From Rhizobium acidisoli (lineage in GTDB: Bacteria > Pseudomonadota > Alphaproteobacteria > Rhizobiales > Rhizobiaceae): 64,000 bases of DNA. The stretch's first letter is position 1. Each line of letters opens with the position of its first letter. A model generated the notes under the pieces. It saw nothing but the letters and a program-made list of their open reading frames with translations. It searched no databases and was not told the origin of the DNA. The stretch is from positions 1-64,000 of the forward strand of contig NZ_CP034998.1 in the NCBI RefSeq assembly GCF_002531755.2. Direction: 5' to 3'. Both the position numbers and the translations under genes were made by a program. Below, piece by piece: positions 1 through 9,030 of this stretch.

Positions 1-1551
1 ATGCAGATGAATACGATGACGGCGGGCGGGCCCGATAATGGGGATGTGGCACCGCAGGCGTTTGGCTCCATTCGCCTCGAAGGGGGAGACACAAAGGCGG
101 AAATGAAGCACAGCATCCTGTTTGAGCGCGTCAGCGCGCGCTTGAAGGCCCAGGTCGGCCCTGACGTCTATGCCAGCTGGTTCGCCCGGCTGAAGCTGCA
201 TTCGGTATCGAAGAGCGTGGTTCGCCTGTCGGTTCCCACCACCTTCCTGAAGTCGTGGATCAACAATCGTTATCTCGATCTCATCACCGGTCTGTTCCAG
301 GCCGAAGATCCGGAAATTATGAAGATCGAAGTCCTGGTGCGCACAGCGACGCGCAGCGGCACGAAGGCGCTCGATGAGGCAGTCCAGCCCGAGCCGGTCG
401 TTGCCCCACAGGCGCGCCGCCCCGCAAGCGCCCAGCCGGCCGGCCAGGCCGTCCAGCAGGCGGTTTCTTCAGTTGCCGCGGCAAGGCCCGCAAGCTTTGG
501 TTCGCCGCTCTTCGGTTCGCCGCTCGACAGCCGCTTCACTTTCGACACCTTCGTCGAAGGCAGCTCGAACCGCGTCGCACTTGCGGCCGCCAAGACCATC
601 GCCGAAGCCGGTTCCGGCGCCGTGCGCTTCAATCCGCTGTTCATCCATTCGACGGTCGGCCTCGGCAAGACCCACCTGCTGCAGGCAATCGCCAATGCGG
701 CGGTGCAGAACCCGCGGGCGCTGCGCGTCGTCTATCTGACGGCCGAGTATTTCATGTGGCGCTTCGCCACCGCGATCCGCGACAATGATGCGCTGACGCT
801 GAAGGATTCGCTGCGCAACATCGATCTGTTGATCATCGACGACATGCAGTTCCTGCAGGGCAAGATGATCCAGCACGAATTCTGCCATCTCCTCAACATG
901 CTGCTCGACAGCGCCAAGCAGGTCGTCGTCGCCGCCGACCGCGCCCCCTGGGAGCTGGAATCGCTCGACCCGCGTGTACGCTCGCGCCTGCAGGGCGGTG
1001 TCGCGATCGAATTCGACGCGCCGGATTATGAGATGCGCCTCGAGATCCTCCGGCGTCGCCTTGCTGCGGCCCGGCTTGAAGATCCGTCGCTCGACATTCC
1101 GGCCGAACTGCTCCAGCACGTCGCCCGCAACGTCACGGCCAGCGGCCGCGAGCTGGAAGGTGCTTTCAACCAGCTGGTCTTCCGCCGCTCCTTCGAGCCG
1201 AACCTGTCGATCGAGCGCGTCGACGAACTGCTCGCCCATCTCGTCGGCTCCGGCGAACCCCGCCGCGTCCGCATCGAGGATATCCAGCGCATCGTCGCCA
1301 GGCACTACAACGTCTCGCGCCAGGAACTGGTCTCGAACCGCCGCACCCGCGTCATCGTCAAGCCGCGCCAGATCGCCATGTATCTGTCGAAGACGCTGAC
1401 GCCGCGCTCCTTCCCCGAGATCGGCCGCCGTTTCGGCGGGCGCGATCACACGACCGTGCTGCACGCCGTGCGCAAGATCGAAGAGCTGATTTCCGGCGAC
1501 ACCAAGCTGTCGCACGAAGTCGAGCTGCTGAAGCGGCTGATCAACGAATAA
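1..1551 (+). CDS. dnaA: Chromosomal replication initiator DnaA
   Basis: DnaA is the AAA+ ATPase that binds DnaA boxes and opens the replication origin. The domain I region ([10 protein letters not shown]) is followed by a variable Pro/Ala/Gln linker at about residues 125-170. The Walker A motif VGLGKTH lies near 218-224 and Walker [10 protein letters not shown] has its DD at 280-281. The C-terminal DNA-binding signature [15 protein letters not shown] starts at 480. The window opens on this ATG, giving 516 residues. A second start at base 103 ([10 protein letters not shown], preceded by AAGGCGGA) would give 482 residues and matches the start I recall for the S. meliloti protein, so the first 34 residues may not be made. 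The first P-loop position is Ser, not Gly. A clear terminator follows. Confidence 0.97.
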   Translation: MQMNTMTAGGPDNGDVAPQAFGSIRLEGGDTKAEMKHSILFERVSARLKAQVGPDVYASWFARLKLHSVSKSVVRLSVPTTFLKSWINNRYLDLITGLFQAEDPEIMKIEVLVRTATRSGTKALDEAVQPEPVVAPQARRPASAQPAGQAVQQAVSSVAAARPASFGSPLFGSPLDSRFTFDTFVEGSSNRVALAAAKTIAEAGSGAVRFNPLFIHSTVGLGKTHLLQAIANAAVQNPRALRVVYLTAEYFMWRFATAIRDNDALTLKDSLRNIDLLIIDDMQFLQGKMIQHEFCHLLNMLLDSAKQVVVAADRAPWELESLDPRVRSRLQGGVAIEFDAPDYEMRLEILRRRLAAARLEDPSLDIPAELLQHVARNVTASGRELEGAFNQLVFRRSFEPNLSIERVDELLAHLVGSGEPRRVRIEDIQRIVARHYNVSRQELVSNRRTRVIVKPRQIAMYLSKTLTPRSFPEIGRRFGGRDHTTVLHAVRKIEELISGDTKLSHEVELLKRLINE

Positions 1552-1578
1552 CGACCCGATTTTCGGAAAAACTTTGGC

Positions 1579-1610
1579 GGCCGGAAGCGATTCCGGCCGT
1601 TTTGCTTTAT
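1579..1610 (+). terminator. Rho-independent terminator of dnaA
   Basis: A perfect 8-bp stem GGCCGGAA / TTCCGGCC (1579-1586 and 1591-1598) with a GCGA loop is followed at once by the T-rich tract GTTTTGCTTTAT. It lies 28 bases after the dnaA stop codon, so dnaA is probably transcribed without the next gene. Confidence 0.85.
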
Positions 1611-1715
1611 GAGCTTTTTATTCTATACCTCCGGCCATCCCGCGCATGCCCGATTTGGAGCGGCGTGTGCCGGGCAAAGACTGAAGCGCCGAGATGGCGC
1701 ATGGGAGGATCATAA

Positions 1716-2798
1716 ATGAGTTTTAGAAAGATCGCCGTTCTCGGCCTGGGCAAGGTCGGACGGCTGGCGGCGACGCTGTTGCATGAAGGCGGTTTCGAGG
1801 TCATCGGCGTCGATGCGCAACTGCCGCTGAGCGACGTTCCCTTCAAGTGCCGCGCCGGCGATATCTCCGACCCGCAGGTGGTCGGCGAACTGTTGTCGAA
1901 TGTCGAGGCGGTGCTCTCCTGCCTTCCCTACCATCTGAACATCGAATTGGCGCGTGCCGCCCATCTCGCCGGCATTCATTATTTCGACCTGACCGAAGAC
2001 GTTCCCACAACCAATTTCATCATCGAATTGTCGAAGACCGCCCGCGGCCTGATGGCGCCGCAATGCGGCCTGGCGCCCGGTTTCGTCGGCATTGTCGGCG
2101 CCAGCCTTGCCGACGGCTTCGATCGCTGCCGTTCGATCCGCATGCGTGTCGGCGCCCTGCCGCAGCATCCGACGGGACTGCTGGGTTACGCCTTCAACTG
2201 GTCGCCCGAAGGCGTCGTCAACGAATATCTGAACGATTGCGAGGTCATCGAGGGTGGCGTGCGCAAGCTGGTCTCGCCGATGGAATGGCACGAGACCGTC
2301 TATGTCGGCGGCGTCAAGCTCGAAGCCTTCACCACCTCGGGCGGCCTTGGCACCATGTGCGACACCATGCTCGGCAAGATCGACAATCTCGACTACAAGA
2401 CCATGCGTTATCCCGGCCATATGGAGCTGATGAACTTCTTCTTCCACGAGCTTCTGATGCGCGACAAGCGCAAGCTTGCCGGCGAGATCCTCACCAATGC
2501 CAAGCCGCCGGTTGAAGACGATGTCGTCTATGTCCATGTCGCCGCCGAGGGCACGGAGAACGGCAGCCTGCGCCGCAAGGAGTTCGTGCGCGCCTATTAC
2601 CCGATCGAGATTGCCGGTGCACGCCGCACGGCAATCGCCTGGACGACATCGGCCTCTGTCGTCGCCGTCATCGAGATGGTCCGCGACGGTCTGCTGCCAG
2701 CCACCGGCTTCCTGCACCAGGAGCATATTCCGCTGGAGATGTTTTTAAAGACGCCGACCGGCGGCCTGTTCAAGGCCGGCGCCACCAGCCACGGCTGA
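1716..2798 (+). CDS. Saccharopine dehydrogenase family NAD(P)-binding oxidoreductase
   Basis: This 360-residue protein begins with a Rossmann fold: IAVLGLGKVGR at residues 6-16 carries the GxGxxG dinucleotide site. It then follows the saccharopine dehydrogenase / lysine 6-dehydrogenase-like layout, with LSCLPYHLN, HYFDLTED and APQCGLAPGFVGIVG. The family oxidises or reduces amino-acid adducts such as saccharopine or lysine, but the substrate here cannot be told from sequence. The start is supported by a strong GGGAGG ribosome-binding site 8 bases upstream. It stands alone between the dnaA terminator and the convergent hemW gene. An NAD(P)-dependent role in amino-acid metabolism is inference. 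Confidence 0.85.
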   Translation: MSFRKIAVLGLGKVGRLAATLLHEGGFEVIGVDAQLPLSDVPFKCRAGDISDPQVVGELLSNVEAVLSCLPYHLNIELARAAHLAGIHYFDLTEDVPTTNFIIELSKTARGLMAPQCGLAPGFVGIVGASLADGFDRCRSIRMRVGALPQHPTGLLGYAFNWSPEGVVNEYLNDCEVIEGGVRKLVSPMEWHETVYVGGVKLEAFTTSGGLGTMCDTMLGKIDNLDYKTMRYPGHMELMNFFFHELLMRDKRKLAGEILTNAKPPVEDDVVYVHVAAEGTENGSLRRKEFVRAYYPIEIAGARRTAIAWTTSASVVAVIEMVRDGLLPATGFLHQEHIPLEMFLKTPTGGLFKAGATSHG

Positions 2799-2859
2799 GA
2801 TTACGTTCCAGCGCGGCCCGCGATGTCGGCCGCGCTGGAACCAATGCATTGCGTGGGCG

Positions 2860-4062
2860 TCAGCAGGCGAGATCGGCGACGACGGAATCGAGGATCAGCA
2901 TGCCTGAGGGTGTGCAGCGCAGGCGTGAATTGCCGATCCGCTCGATGAATTTGTGTTCGAGCAGAAACTCTTCGCGTTTCGGGTCGAGGTCGCGGCCGGA
3001 AAGCTGTTGCCAGCGGGCAAGATCGACGCCTTCCCGGAGCCGCAGTCCCATCAGCAGCAATTCGTCGGACTGTTCCTCGTAGCCGAGCCGCTCCTCGTCG
3101 AGAATGCCGTGGCCGTCGCGCTCGACCATGTCGAGCCAGGCCTCCGGCTTGCGCTCGGTCGCCGTCGCGATCTTCTCGGGGCCGCGCGTCAGCCGGCCGT
3201 GCGCGCCGGGGCCGATGCCGGCATAATCGCCGTAACGCCAATAGGTCAGGTTATGCCGGCTTTCAGCACCCGGCCGGGCGTGGTTGGAAACCTCATAGGC
3301 CGGCATGCCCTCGCGCGCGGTGATTTCCTGCGTCGCCTCGTAGAGCACAGCCGACTGCTCGCCATCCGGCACGATCAGCTTGCCTGCTTTGTGCAGGCCA
3401 TAAAACGGCGTGCCTTCCTCGATGGTGAGTTGATAGAGCGAAAGATGATCGACCGCATAGGAGATCGCTTGCTTCAGCTCCCTTTCCCATTGCTCGACCG
3501 TCTGGTCCGGCCGGGCATAGATGAGGTCGAAAGACATGCGCGGAAAAATGTCGCGCGCCAGCCGGATCGCCTTCAGCGCGTCGGCGACATCATGCAGCCG
3601 GCCGAGGAATTTCAGGTCCCGATCATCAAGCGCCTGCACGCCGAGCGAGACGCGGTTGACGCCTGCCGCTCGGTAACCGCGGAAGCGATCGGCCTCGACG
3701 CTCGAAGGATTGGCTTCCATGGTGATCTCGATACCGGCAGGCACGTGCCAGTGCCGGGCAATGCCGTCGAGAATGGCGGAGACCGTTTCCGGCTTCATCA
3801 GCGACGGCGTGCCGCCGCCGAGGAAGATGCTCGTCACCGTCTTCGGCCCGCTCATCGCCCGGACCGCCGCCATCTCCTTCAGGAAGGCTGATGCAAAGCG
3901 CTCCTGATCGACCGGCTGGTGGCGCACATGGCTGTTGAAATCGCAATAGGGACACTTCGCCGCGCAGAAGGGCCAATGCACATAGACGCCGAAGCCGGGC
4001 TCGCCGGTATCGGGCAGCAGCGCCGCATCGCGCGAGGAGCCTGGCGTGTCGAAATTGTCCAC
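2860..4062 (-). CDS. hemW: Radical SAM heme chaperone HemW (HemN-like)
   Basis: The N-terminal motif CAAKCPYCDFN holds the CxxxCxxC cysteines for the 4Fe-4S cluster. It is followed by LGGGTPSLM, typical of the HemN/HemW group, and a HemN C-terminal region near 310-390. HemW binds heme and passes it to apoproteins. Older annotations call it oxygen-independent coproporphyrinogen oxidase, but true HemN is longer and carries further features. At 400 residues the length fits HemW. The start is taken as GTG, 10 bases after the rdgB stop, with an AAGG site overlapping that stop. It is the last gene of the rph-VOC-rdgB-hemW run. Confidence 0.92.
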   Translation of the reverse strand: MDNFDTPGSSRDAALLPDTGEPGFGVYVHWPFCAAKCPYCDFNSHVRHQPVDQERFASAFLKEMAAVRAMSGPKTVTSIFLGGGTPSLMKPETVSAILDGIARHWHVPAGIEITMEANPSSVEADRFRGYRAAGVNRVSLGVQALDDRDLKFLGRLHDVADALKAIRLARDIFPRMSFDLIYARPDQTVEQWERELKQAISYAVDHLSLYQLTIEEGTPFYGLHKAGKLIVPDGEQSAVLYEATQEITAREGMPAYEVSNHARPGAESRHNLTYWRYGDYAGIGPGAHGRLTRGPEKIATATERKPEAWLDMVERDGHGILDEERLGYEEQSDELLLMGLRLREGVDLARWQQLSGRDLDPKREEFLLEHKFIERIGNSRLRCTPSGMLILDSVVADLAC

Positions 4063-4071
4063 GTGGTGACC

Positions 4072-4716
4072 TTATGCCTCCAGGCAGGTTTCGACAAAGA
4101 GTTTGAAGGCGCGGGCCCGGTGCGATAGCGCCTGCGGCTTGCCGACGCTCCAGCCGTGTTTTTCCTCGCCACTCATCTCGCCGAAGGTGACGCCATACCC
4201 TTCCGGCTGGAAGACCGGATCGTAGCCGAAGCCTTGGCCGCCGCGCGGCGGCCAGACGACGCTGCCCTCCACTTCGCCGCGGAAGAGTTCGGTATGCCCG
4301 TCCGGCCAGGCGAGGCAGAGCACGCTGACGAAACGTGCGGTGCGCTGTTCGGGCGTCGTCGCGCCCGCATCCTGCAGCGCCTTTTCCACCTTCGCCATCG
4401 CCATGTCGAAATCGCGCGTGCCGCTCGGTGTCTCCGCCCAATTGGCGGTGTAGACACCGGGATCGCCGTCAAGCGCGTCGACCACCAGCCCGGAATCGTC
4501 CGAAAGCGCCGGCATGCCGGCTGCATTGGCCGAAGCGACCGCCTTGATCGTCGCATTCTCCTCGAAGCTCGTGCCGGTTTCATCGGGTTCGACGAAATTC
4601 AGCTCGGCGGCCGACTTGGCGGTGAAGCCGAGCGGCCCGATCAATTCCTGGATCTCGCGGATCTTGCCGGCATTGTGGCTGGCAACGACGATGGTCTTCG
4701 TTTCAAGCTTGCGCAT
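4072..4716 (-). CDS. rdgB: XTP/dITP diphosphatase (RdgB/HAM1)
   Basis: RdgB removes non-canonical purine triphosphates such as dITP and XTP from the nucleotide pool, preventing their entry into DNA and RNA. The N-terminal [14 protein letters not shown] is the family substrate-binding signature (SxNxxK). [17 protein letters not shown] carries the catalytic acidic residues, and FGYDPVF lies in the C-terminal half. The 214-residue length is normal. The ATG follows the stop of the upstream VOC gene with no spacing (TGAATG on the coding strand), so translation is probably coupled. The pairing with rph and hemW is common in alphaproteobacteria. Confidence 0.95.
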   Translation of the reverse strand: MRKLETKTIVVASHNAGKIREIQELIGPLGFTAKSAAELNFVEPDETGTSFEENATIKAVASANAAGMPALSDDSGLVVDALDGDPGVYTANWAETPSGTRDFDMAMAKVEKALQDAGATTPEQRTARFVSVLCLAWPDGHTELFRGEVEGSVVWPPRGGQGFGYDPVFQPEGYGVTFGEMSGEEKHGWSVGKPQALSHRARAFKLFVETCLEA

Positions 4717-5142
4717 TCAGATATCCTGTTCGATGCCCCAGATTTTAGCCTCCGCGCATTCCAGGCTGTTGCCGGCAGGATCGCGGAAATAGATCGAGCG
4801 GCCGCCGTTCGGCCAATGCACTTCGGATTCGATCGCCACGCCCGCCGCTCTCAGCCGCTCAGCCATCGCATCGATGTTGCGGCCGGAGACCCGGAAGCAG
4901 GCATGGCCCCCTCCGGTCGTGCCGTGCGGCGGCACTTGCAGGGCGTCAGGTGCCGGCGGCTTGACCGTTTCCTCGGGATTGAAGATCAGCAGAACACCGG
5001 GGCCGCAGCGGAAGAAGACATGCCGGTTGGCGGCGCGGGTAATCTTTTCAAGTCCGAGAACGCTCTCGTAGAACGCCTCGGCCTCGTCGAGATCCCGCAC
5101 ATAAAGCGCCGTTTCCAACATGCCTTCCAGCATGGGGTTCAT
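4717..5142 (-). CDS. VOC family (glyoxalase/bleomycin-resistance fold) protein
   Basis: This small 141-residue protein has the vicinal-oxygen-chelate fold. It shows [20 protein letters not shown] at the N-terminus, GGGHACFRV in the middle, and [15 protein letters not shown] at the end, where a metal-ligand Glu usually sits. Substrate is unknown; members include glyoxalases, dioxygenases and antibiotic-binding proteins. The start was chosen because its ATG overlaps the rph stop as ATGA; a second ATG three codons later is possible. Its stop abuts the rdgB start. It is thus tightly embedded between two nucleic-acid housekeeping genes. Confidence 0.85.
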   Translation of the reverse strand: MNPMLEGMLETALYVRDLDEAEAFYESVLGLEKITRAANRHVFFRCGPGVLLIFNPEETVKPPAPDALQVPPHGTTGGGHACFRVSGRNIDAMAERLRAAGVAIESEVHWPNGGRSIYFRDPAGNSLECAEAKIWGIEQDI

Positions 5143-5858
5143 CCCGCAATCGCCTGTTTCTGCAGGGCGACGAGTTCGCCGATGCCGTTCTTGGCAAGAC
5201 CCATCAGCGAGGTGAATTCCTCTTCGGAAAACGGCGTGCCTTCGGCCGTGCCCTGGATTTCGACGATCCCGCCGGCGCCGGTCATGACGAAGTTGGCGTC
5301 GGTTTCGGCCGAGGAATCCTCGAGGTAATCGAGGTCGATCACCGGCTGGCTGGCGAAGACGCCGCAGGAGATGGCGGCGACATGGTCCTTCAGGACCCGG
5401 TCGACCTTGATCATGTTGCGGCTTTCCATCCATTTCAGGCAGTCGTAAAGCGCGATCCAGCCGCCGGTGATCGAGGCTGTCCGCGTGCCGCCATCGGCCT
5501 GGATGACGTCGCAATCAAGGGTGATCTGCCGCTCGCCGAGCGCCTGCAGATCGACGACGGCGCGCAGCGACCGGCCGATCAGCCGCTGGATTTCCTGAGT
5601 GCGGCCGCCCTGCTTGCCGGCTGCCGCCTCGCGCTTCATGCGCTCGCCGGTCGCCCGCGGCAGCATGCCGTACTCAGCCGTGACCCATCCCTTGCCGCTA
5701 TTGCGCAGCCATGGCGGCGTCTTTTCCTCAAGGCTGGCCGTGCAGAGCACATGCGTGTCGCCGAATTTCACCAGGCAGGAGCCTTCCGCATGCTTGGAAA
5801 AATTGCGCTCGAACGAGACCTTGCGCATCTGGTCGATTTTTCTGCCTGAAGGCCGCAT
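5139..5858 (-). CDS. rph: Ribonuclease PH
   Basis: RNase PH trims tRNA 3' ends by phosphorolysis, using inorganic phosphate to release nucleoside diphosphates. The N-terminus [18 protein letters not shown], the segment around [18 protein letters not shown] and [18 protein letters not shown] are family hallmarks. The length (239 residues) is standard. It is divergent from hrcA, with 127 bases between the two starts. It heads a run of four minus-strand genes whose junctions overlap or abut. The neighbouring hrcA/grpE heat-shock genes on the other strand are a common alphaproteobacterial arrangement. Confidence 0.96.
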   Translation of the reverse strand: MRPSGRKIDQMRKVSFERNFSKHAEGSCLVKFGDTHVLCTASLEEKTPPWLRNSGKGWVTAEYGMLPRATGERMKREAAAGKQGGRTQEIQRLIGRSLRAVVDLQALGERQITLDCDVIQADGGTRTASITGGWIALYDCLKWMESRNMIKVDRVLKDHVAAISCGVFASQPVIDLDYLEDSSAETDANFVMTGAGGIVEIQGTAEGTPFSEEEFTSLMGLAKNGIGELVALQKQAIAG

Positions 5859-5985
5859 TCTTATCTCCTGGGGTTTGTTGACCGCTTCTACGATTGGCGG
5901 CGCCTATTTGCAAATTCCCTTTTGCCACGGCTGCGAGTTTGACTTACTTTTCGCGAAGTATCATCAGCGCGGGTTCGAGAGTTTC

Positions 5986-7074
5986 ATGGGCATCAGGTCG
6001 ACATCGGTTTCGGATGCCGTTGCTGCGCTGGACGAGCGCTCCAGGGAAATTTTTCGCCGCATCGTCGAAGGCTATCTGGAGAGCGGCGAGCCGCTCGGTT
6101 CGCGCAATCTGTCCCGCCTGCTGCCGATGTCGCTGTCGCCGGCCTCGGTGCGCAACGTCATGAGCGATCTCGAAGATCTCGGCCTCATCTATTCGCCGCA
6201 TATCAGCGCCGGCCGGCTGCCGACCCAGATCGGCCTGCGTTTCTTCGTCGATGCCTTCATGCAGGTCGGTGATCTCTCCGCCGAGGACCGCGCCAGCATC
6301 GACCGCCAGGTGCGGGCCGAAAGCGGCGGCAATCCGGTGGAATCGATGATGAACGAGGCGAGCCGCATGCTATCCGGCATTTCGCGCGGCGCCGGCCTGG
6401 TCATCACCTCGAAAAGCGATCCGGTGCTCAAACATGTCGAGTTCATCCGGCTGGAGCCGACAAAGGCGCTGGCCGTGCTCGTCGGCGATCACGACCAGGT
6501 GGAAAACCGCATCATCGAACTGCCGGCGGGCGTCACCTCCTCGCAGCTGGCCGAGGCGGCAAATTTTCTCAATGCCCACATGTCCGGCCAGACCCTGCCG
6601 GAGCTGCGCAAACAGCTCAGCCAGCTGAAGGATAACGTCCGTCACGAACTCGATGCCCTGTCGCGCGATCTCGTCGAGCGCGGCATCGCCGTATGGGCCG
6701 GCAGCCCGGACGAGGGCAAGCCGGCGCAGCTGATCATCCGCGGCCGCGCCAACCTGCTTGAAGGTCTGGCCGGCGCCGAGGATCTCGACCGGCTGCGGCT
6801 GCTGTTCGACGATCTCGAAAAGAAGGACAGCCTGATCGAGATCCTCAATCTCGCCGAAACCGGCTCGGGCGTGCGCATCTTCATCGGCTCGGAAAACAAG
6901 CTCTTCTCGCTGTCCGGCTCGTCGCTCATCGTCGCGCCCTATCGTGACGACGACGATCGCATCGTCGGCGCCGTCGGCGTCATCGGCCCGACGCGGCTCA
7001 ATTACTCCCGCATCGTGCCGATGGTGGACTACACCGCCCAGCTCGTCTCCCGGCTTTCGCGCAATCCGCTTTGA
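5986..7074 (+). CDS. hrcA: Heat-inducible transcription repressor HrcA
   Basis: HrcA represses class I heat-shock genes such as groESL by binding CIRCE elements. The first 80 residues form a winged helix (REIFRRIVEGYLESGEPLGSRNLSR...MSDLEDLGLIYSPHISAGRLPT). A GAF-like core follows, ending with NYSRIVPMVDYTAQLVSR. The reading frame is open upstream, but the ATG at 5986 gives 362 residues and places the conserved winged helix at the N-terminus. No CIRCE inverted repeat was found near this gene or grpE, so its targets lie outside the window. Confidence 0.95.
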   Translation: MGIRSTSVSDAVAALDERSREIFRRIVEGYLESGEPLGSRNLSRLLPMSLSPASVRNVMSDLEDLGLIYSPHISAGRLPTQIGLRFFVDAFMQVGDLSAEDRASIDRQVRAESGGNPVESMMNEASRMLSGISRGAGLVITSKSDPVLKHVEFIRLEPTKALAVLVGDHDQVENRIIELPAGVTSSQLAEAANFLNAHMSGQTLPELRKQLSQLKDNVRHELDALSRDLVERGIAVWAGSPDEGKPAQLIIRGRANLLEGLAGAEDLDRLRLLFDDLEKKDSLIEILNLAETGSGVRIFIGSENKLFSLSGSSLIVAPYRDDDDRIVGAVGVIGPTRLNYSRIVPMVDYTAQLVSRLSRNPL

Positions 7075-7120
7075 CCAGTTTGACGAAGACCGCGGAATTT
7101 TCCCTTCTTTGTCACGCAGA

Positions 7121-7149
7121 CTTGATTTTTTTCGGTCAAACCTCGATAT
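7121..7149 (+). promoter_or_regulatory. Putative RpoH (sigma-32-like) promoter of grpE
   Basis: CTTGATT (7121-7127) is separated by 14 bases from CTCGATAT (7142-7149), close to the RpoH pattern CTTGAAA-N13/14-CCCCATAT. The distance from CTTG to the ATAT element is identical to that in the stronger RpoH-like promoter at 8937. It sits 35 bases upstream of the heat-shock gene grpE. A sigma-70 reading (TTGATT...CGATAT) is also possible. Confidence 0.45.
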
Positions 7150-7183
7150 CGGGCGCATCTGAAGACACCAACCGGAGACCGTC

Positions 7184-7816
7184 ATGACCGATGACACGAC
7201 GAAAAACGGACCTGACGCAACTGCGGCCGATGCCGCAGCCGACGCTGCCGCCTACGTCGAGAACGATATTGCGCAGGAAGAGGCCCCCCAGCCTGATGCA
7301 CTCGAGCTTCTGAAAGCCGAAAACGGCGAACTGCGCGACCGCTATCTGCGCCTTGCCGCCGAGATGGACAATCTGCGCCGCCGCACCGAGCGTGAGGTCA
7401 AGGACGCCAAGTCCTATTCCGTCGCCGGTTTCGCGCGTGACATGCTCGCCGTCTCGGACAATCTGCGCCGAGCGCTGGATGCCATCCCTGCAGAGGTCAA
7501 GGATGCGGCCGATGCCGGCCTGACCACGCTGATCGAGGGCGTCGAGATGACCGAGCGCGCCATGCTGTCGGCGCTCGAGCGCCACGGCGTTCGCAAGCTG
7601 GAGCCGGTCGGCCAGAAATTCGACCCGAATTTCCATCAGGCGATGTTCGAAGTGCCGAACCCGGATGTGCCGAACAACACGGTCGTCCAGGTCGTGCAGG
7701 CAGGCTTTTCCATCGGCGAGCGCGTGCTGCGCCCGGCCATGGTCGGCGTCGCCAAGGGCGGCCCGAAGGCCGCCGAAGCTGAAACCAATTCGGTCTTCGA
7801 CGAGAAGGACGCCTGA
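7184..7816 (+). CDS. grpE: Nucleotide exchange factor GrpE
   Basis: GrpE releases ADP from DnaK and so drives the Hsp70 folding cycle. An acidic, alanine-rich N-terminus (residues 1-38) precedes the long helical region [20 protein letters not shown] and the head domain, which includes [20 protein letters not shown] and the C-terminal [16 protein letters not shown]. At 210 residues the size is typical for rhizobia. An ACCGGAGACC ribosome-binding site precedes the start. It lies 109 bases after hrcA, with its own RpoH-like promoter in the gap. DnaK and DnaJ are not in this window. Confidence 0.96.
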   Translation: MTDDTTKNGPDATAADAAADAAAYVENDIAQEEAPQPDALELLKAENGELRDRYLRLAAEMDNLRRRTEREVKDAKSYSVAGFARDMLAVSDNLRRALDAIPAEVKDAADAGLTTLIEGVEMTERAMLSALERHGVRKLEPVGQKFDPNFHQAMFEVPNPDVPNNTVVQVVQAGFSIGERVLRPAMVGVAKGGPKAAEAETNSVFDEKDA

Positions 7817-7818
7817 AA

Positions 7819-7838
7819 CCTTCTCCCTTCGGAGAAGG
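7819..7838. terminator. Hairpin between convergent grpE and nucleoside hydrolase
   Basis: A perfect 8-bp stem CCTTCTCC / GGAGAAGG with a CTTC loop starts 3 bases after the grpE stop, between two convergent genes. It lacks a good T tract. The core CCTTCTCC...GGAGAAGG is shared with the palindromic repeat family at 9852-10060 and 24919-24966, so it may be a trimmed member of that family serving as a two-way terminator. Confidence 0.5.
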
Positions 7839-7847
7839 GTGCCGAAA

Positions 7848-8792
7848 TCAGATGCGGGCGAAGCGTTCGATCAACAGATCGAAGAAGCCGTCCGCATCGA
7901 CGTGGCGCATGACTTTTGCGTTGCGCTTGCGCTCGGTGACATGCCACCAGTCGACGACCGTCATGCCGACCGTGAGTTCGGAGTGGATCTCGATCTCGAC
8001 ATTGCAGTCCCGGCCCTTGAAAAGCTCCGGCTTCAGCAGATAGGCGATCACGGTGGGGTCATGCAGCGGCCCGCCGTCGGAGCCGTATTTCTCGATATCG
8101 AAGCGTTCGAAGAATTCCAGCATCTCGACCATCGCCTTTGCCGGCGCCGTGCCGATCTCGGCCATGCGCTTCACCCGATCCTTGCGGGTCAGCAACTGGT
8201 GGGTCACGTCAAGCGGCATCATCACGATCGGCACGCCTGAGCGGAAGACGATATCGGCGGCCTCGGGATCGACGTAAATGTTGAATTCGGCTGCCGGCGT
8301 GATGTTGCCGCCCTCGAAAAAGCCGCCGCCCATCATCACCAATTCGCGGATGCGCGGAGCGATGTCGGGCGCCTTCTGCAAGGCCATGCCGATATTGGTC
8401 AGCGGCCCGAGCGTGCAGAGCGTCACCGTGCCTTCTTCCTCACGCCGCAGCGTCTCGATGATGAAGTCGACGGCATGGCCGGTCTGCAGCGCCATCGTCG
8501 GCTCGCTGAGCTCAGGACCGTCGAGGCCGGTCTTGCCGTGCACATGTTCGGCGGTCACCAGCTTGCGGGCGATCGGCGCGTCGGCGCCGGCAAAGACCTT
8601 CGTCTCCGTCCGGCCGCAGAGTTCGCAGACGATGCGCGCATTGCGGCTGGTCAGCGATAGCGGCACGTTGCCGGCGACCGTGGTGATCCCCAGCAGCTCC
8701 AGCTCGTCGGGACTGCCGAAGGCCAGCAGGATGGCGGCCGCGTCGTCCTGGCCGGGATCCGTGTCGATGATGATCTTTCTTGCGCTTGCCAT
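7848..8792 (-). CDS. Nucleoside hydrolase (IunH/RihA-like)
   Basis: Nucleoside hydrolases cleave the N-glycosidic bond of nucleosides to give base and ribose for salvage. The hallmark IIIDTDPGQDDAAA at residues 5-18 supplies the calcium-binding Asp cluster. Further motifs are GPLTNIGMAL, MMGGGF, EFNIYVDPEAA and the late HDPTVIAYLL, whose Asp completes the metal site. The chosen start gives 314 residues. An in-frame ATG seven codons upstream (base 8813) is possible and would add MKKTVHR. Whether it prefers purines, pyrimidines or inosine/uridine cannot be read from sequence. It is a single gene convergent with grpE. Confidence 0.9.
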   Translation of the reverse strand: MASARKIIIDTDPGQDDAAAILLAFGSPDELELLGITTVAGNVPLSLTSRNARIVCELCGRTETKVFAGADAPIARKLVTAEHVHGKTGLDGPELSEPTMALQTGHAVDFIIETLRREEEGTVTLCTLGPLTNIGMALQKAPDIAPRIRELVMMGGGFFEGGNITPAAEFNIYVDPEAADIVFRSGVPIVMMPLDVTHQLLTRKDRVKRMAEIGTAPAKAMVEMLEFFERFDIEKYGSDGGPLHDPTVIAYLLKPELFKGRDCNVEIEIHSELTVGMTVVDWWHVTERKRNAKVMRHVDADGFFDLLIERFARI

Positions 8793-8936
8793 CCGATGCA
8801 CCGTTTTCTTCATTTCTCGTCACAAATCGGCACATTCTGCGCCGGCTCGTTTTGATGCGAGGCAGCCGCCGCTTTGTCAAGCAAGGAGCCGTCACCACCT
8901 TAAAATTGAGGGGTGGTGCCGAGACGTCACCCGCGT

Positions 8937-8965
8937 CTTGCAGCGCCGGGATGCGGTCCCCATAT
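8937..8965 (+). promoter_or_regulatory. RpoH (sigma-32-like) promoter of the Hsp20 gene
   Basis: CTTGCAG (8937-8943), a 14-base spacer, then CCCCATAT (8958-8965) is a near-consensus heat-shock promoter. It lies about 65 bases upstream of the small heat-shock protein start and predicts a transcript starting near 8972. The -10 half is perfect. Confidence 0.7.
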
Positions 8966-8971
8966 TAGCGG

Positions 8972-9030
8972 CATCCGGATGCTGCCCTTAAGGTCCGGGA
9001 TGGTCGCTTGCATCAAGGACTTGAAAAGAG
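8972..9030 (+). promoter_or_regulatory. Structured 5' leader of Hsp20 mRNA, possible RNA thermometer
   Basis: The leader of about 58 bases can form a 6-bp helix between AGGTCC (8991-8996) and GGACTT (9017-9022), which includes a G-U pair. This would hide the AAGGA ribosome-binding site (9015-9019) located 11 bases before the ATG. A smaller alternative, CTTG-CAT-CAAG (9008-9018), also covers it. Rhizobial small heat-shock genes are known to use ROSE-type thermometers, but no convincing ROSE consensus is visible, so this is inference from pairing only. Confidence 0.3.

Noticed and set aside
5859..5985. A CIRCE element or RpoH promoter between rph and hrcA
   Set aside because: No TTAGCACTC-N9-GAGTGCTAA repeat is present. 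TTGACT followed by TATCAT has a spacer of only 14 bases, too short for a confident promoter.
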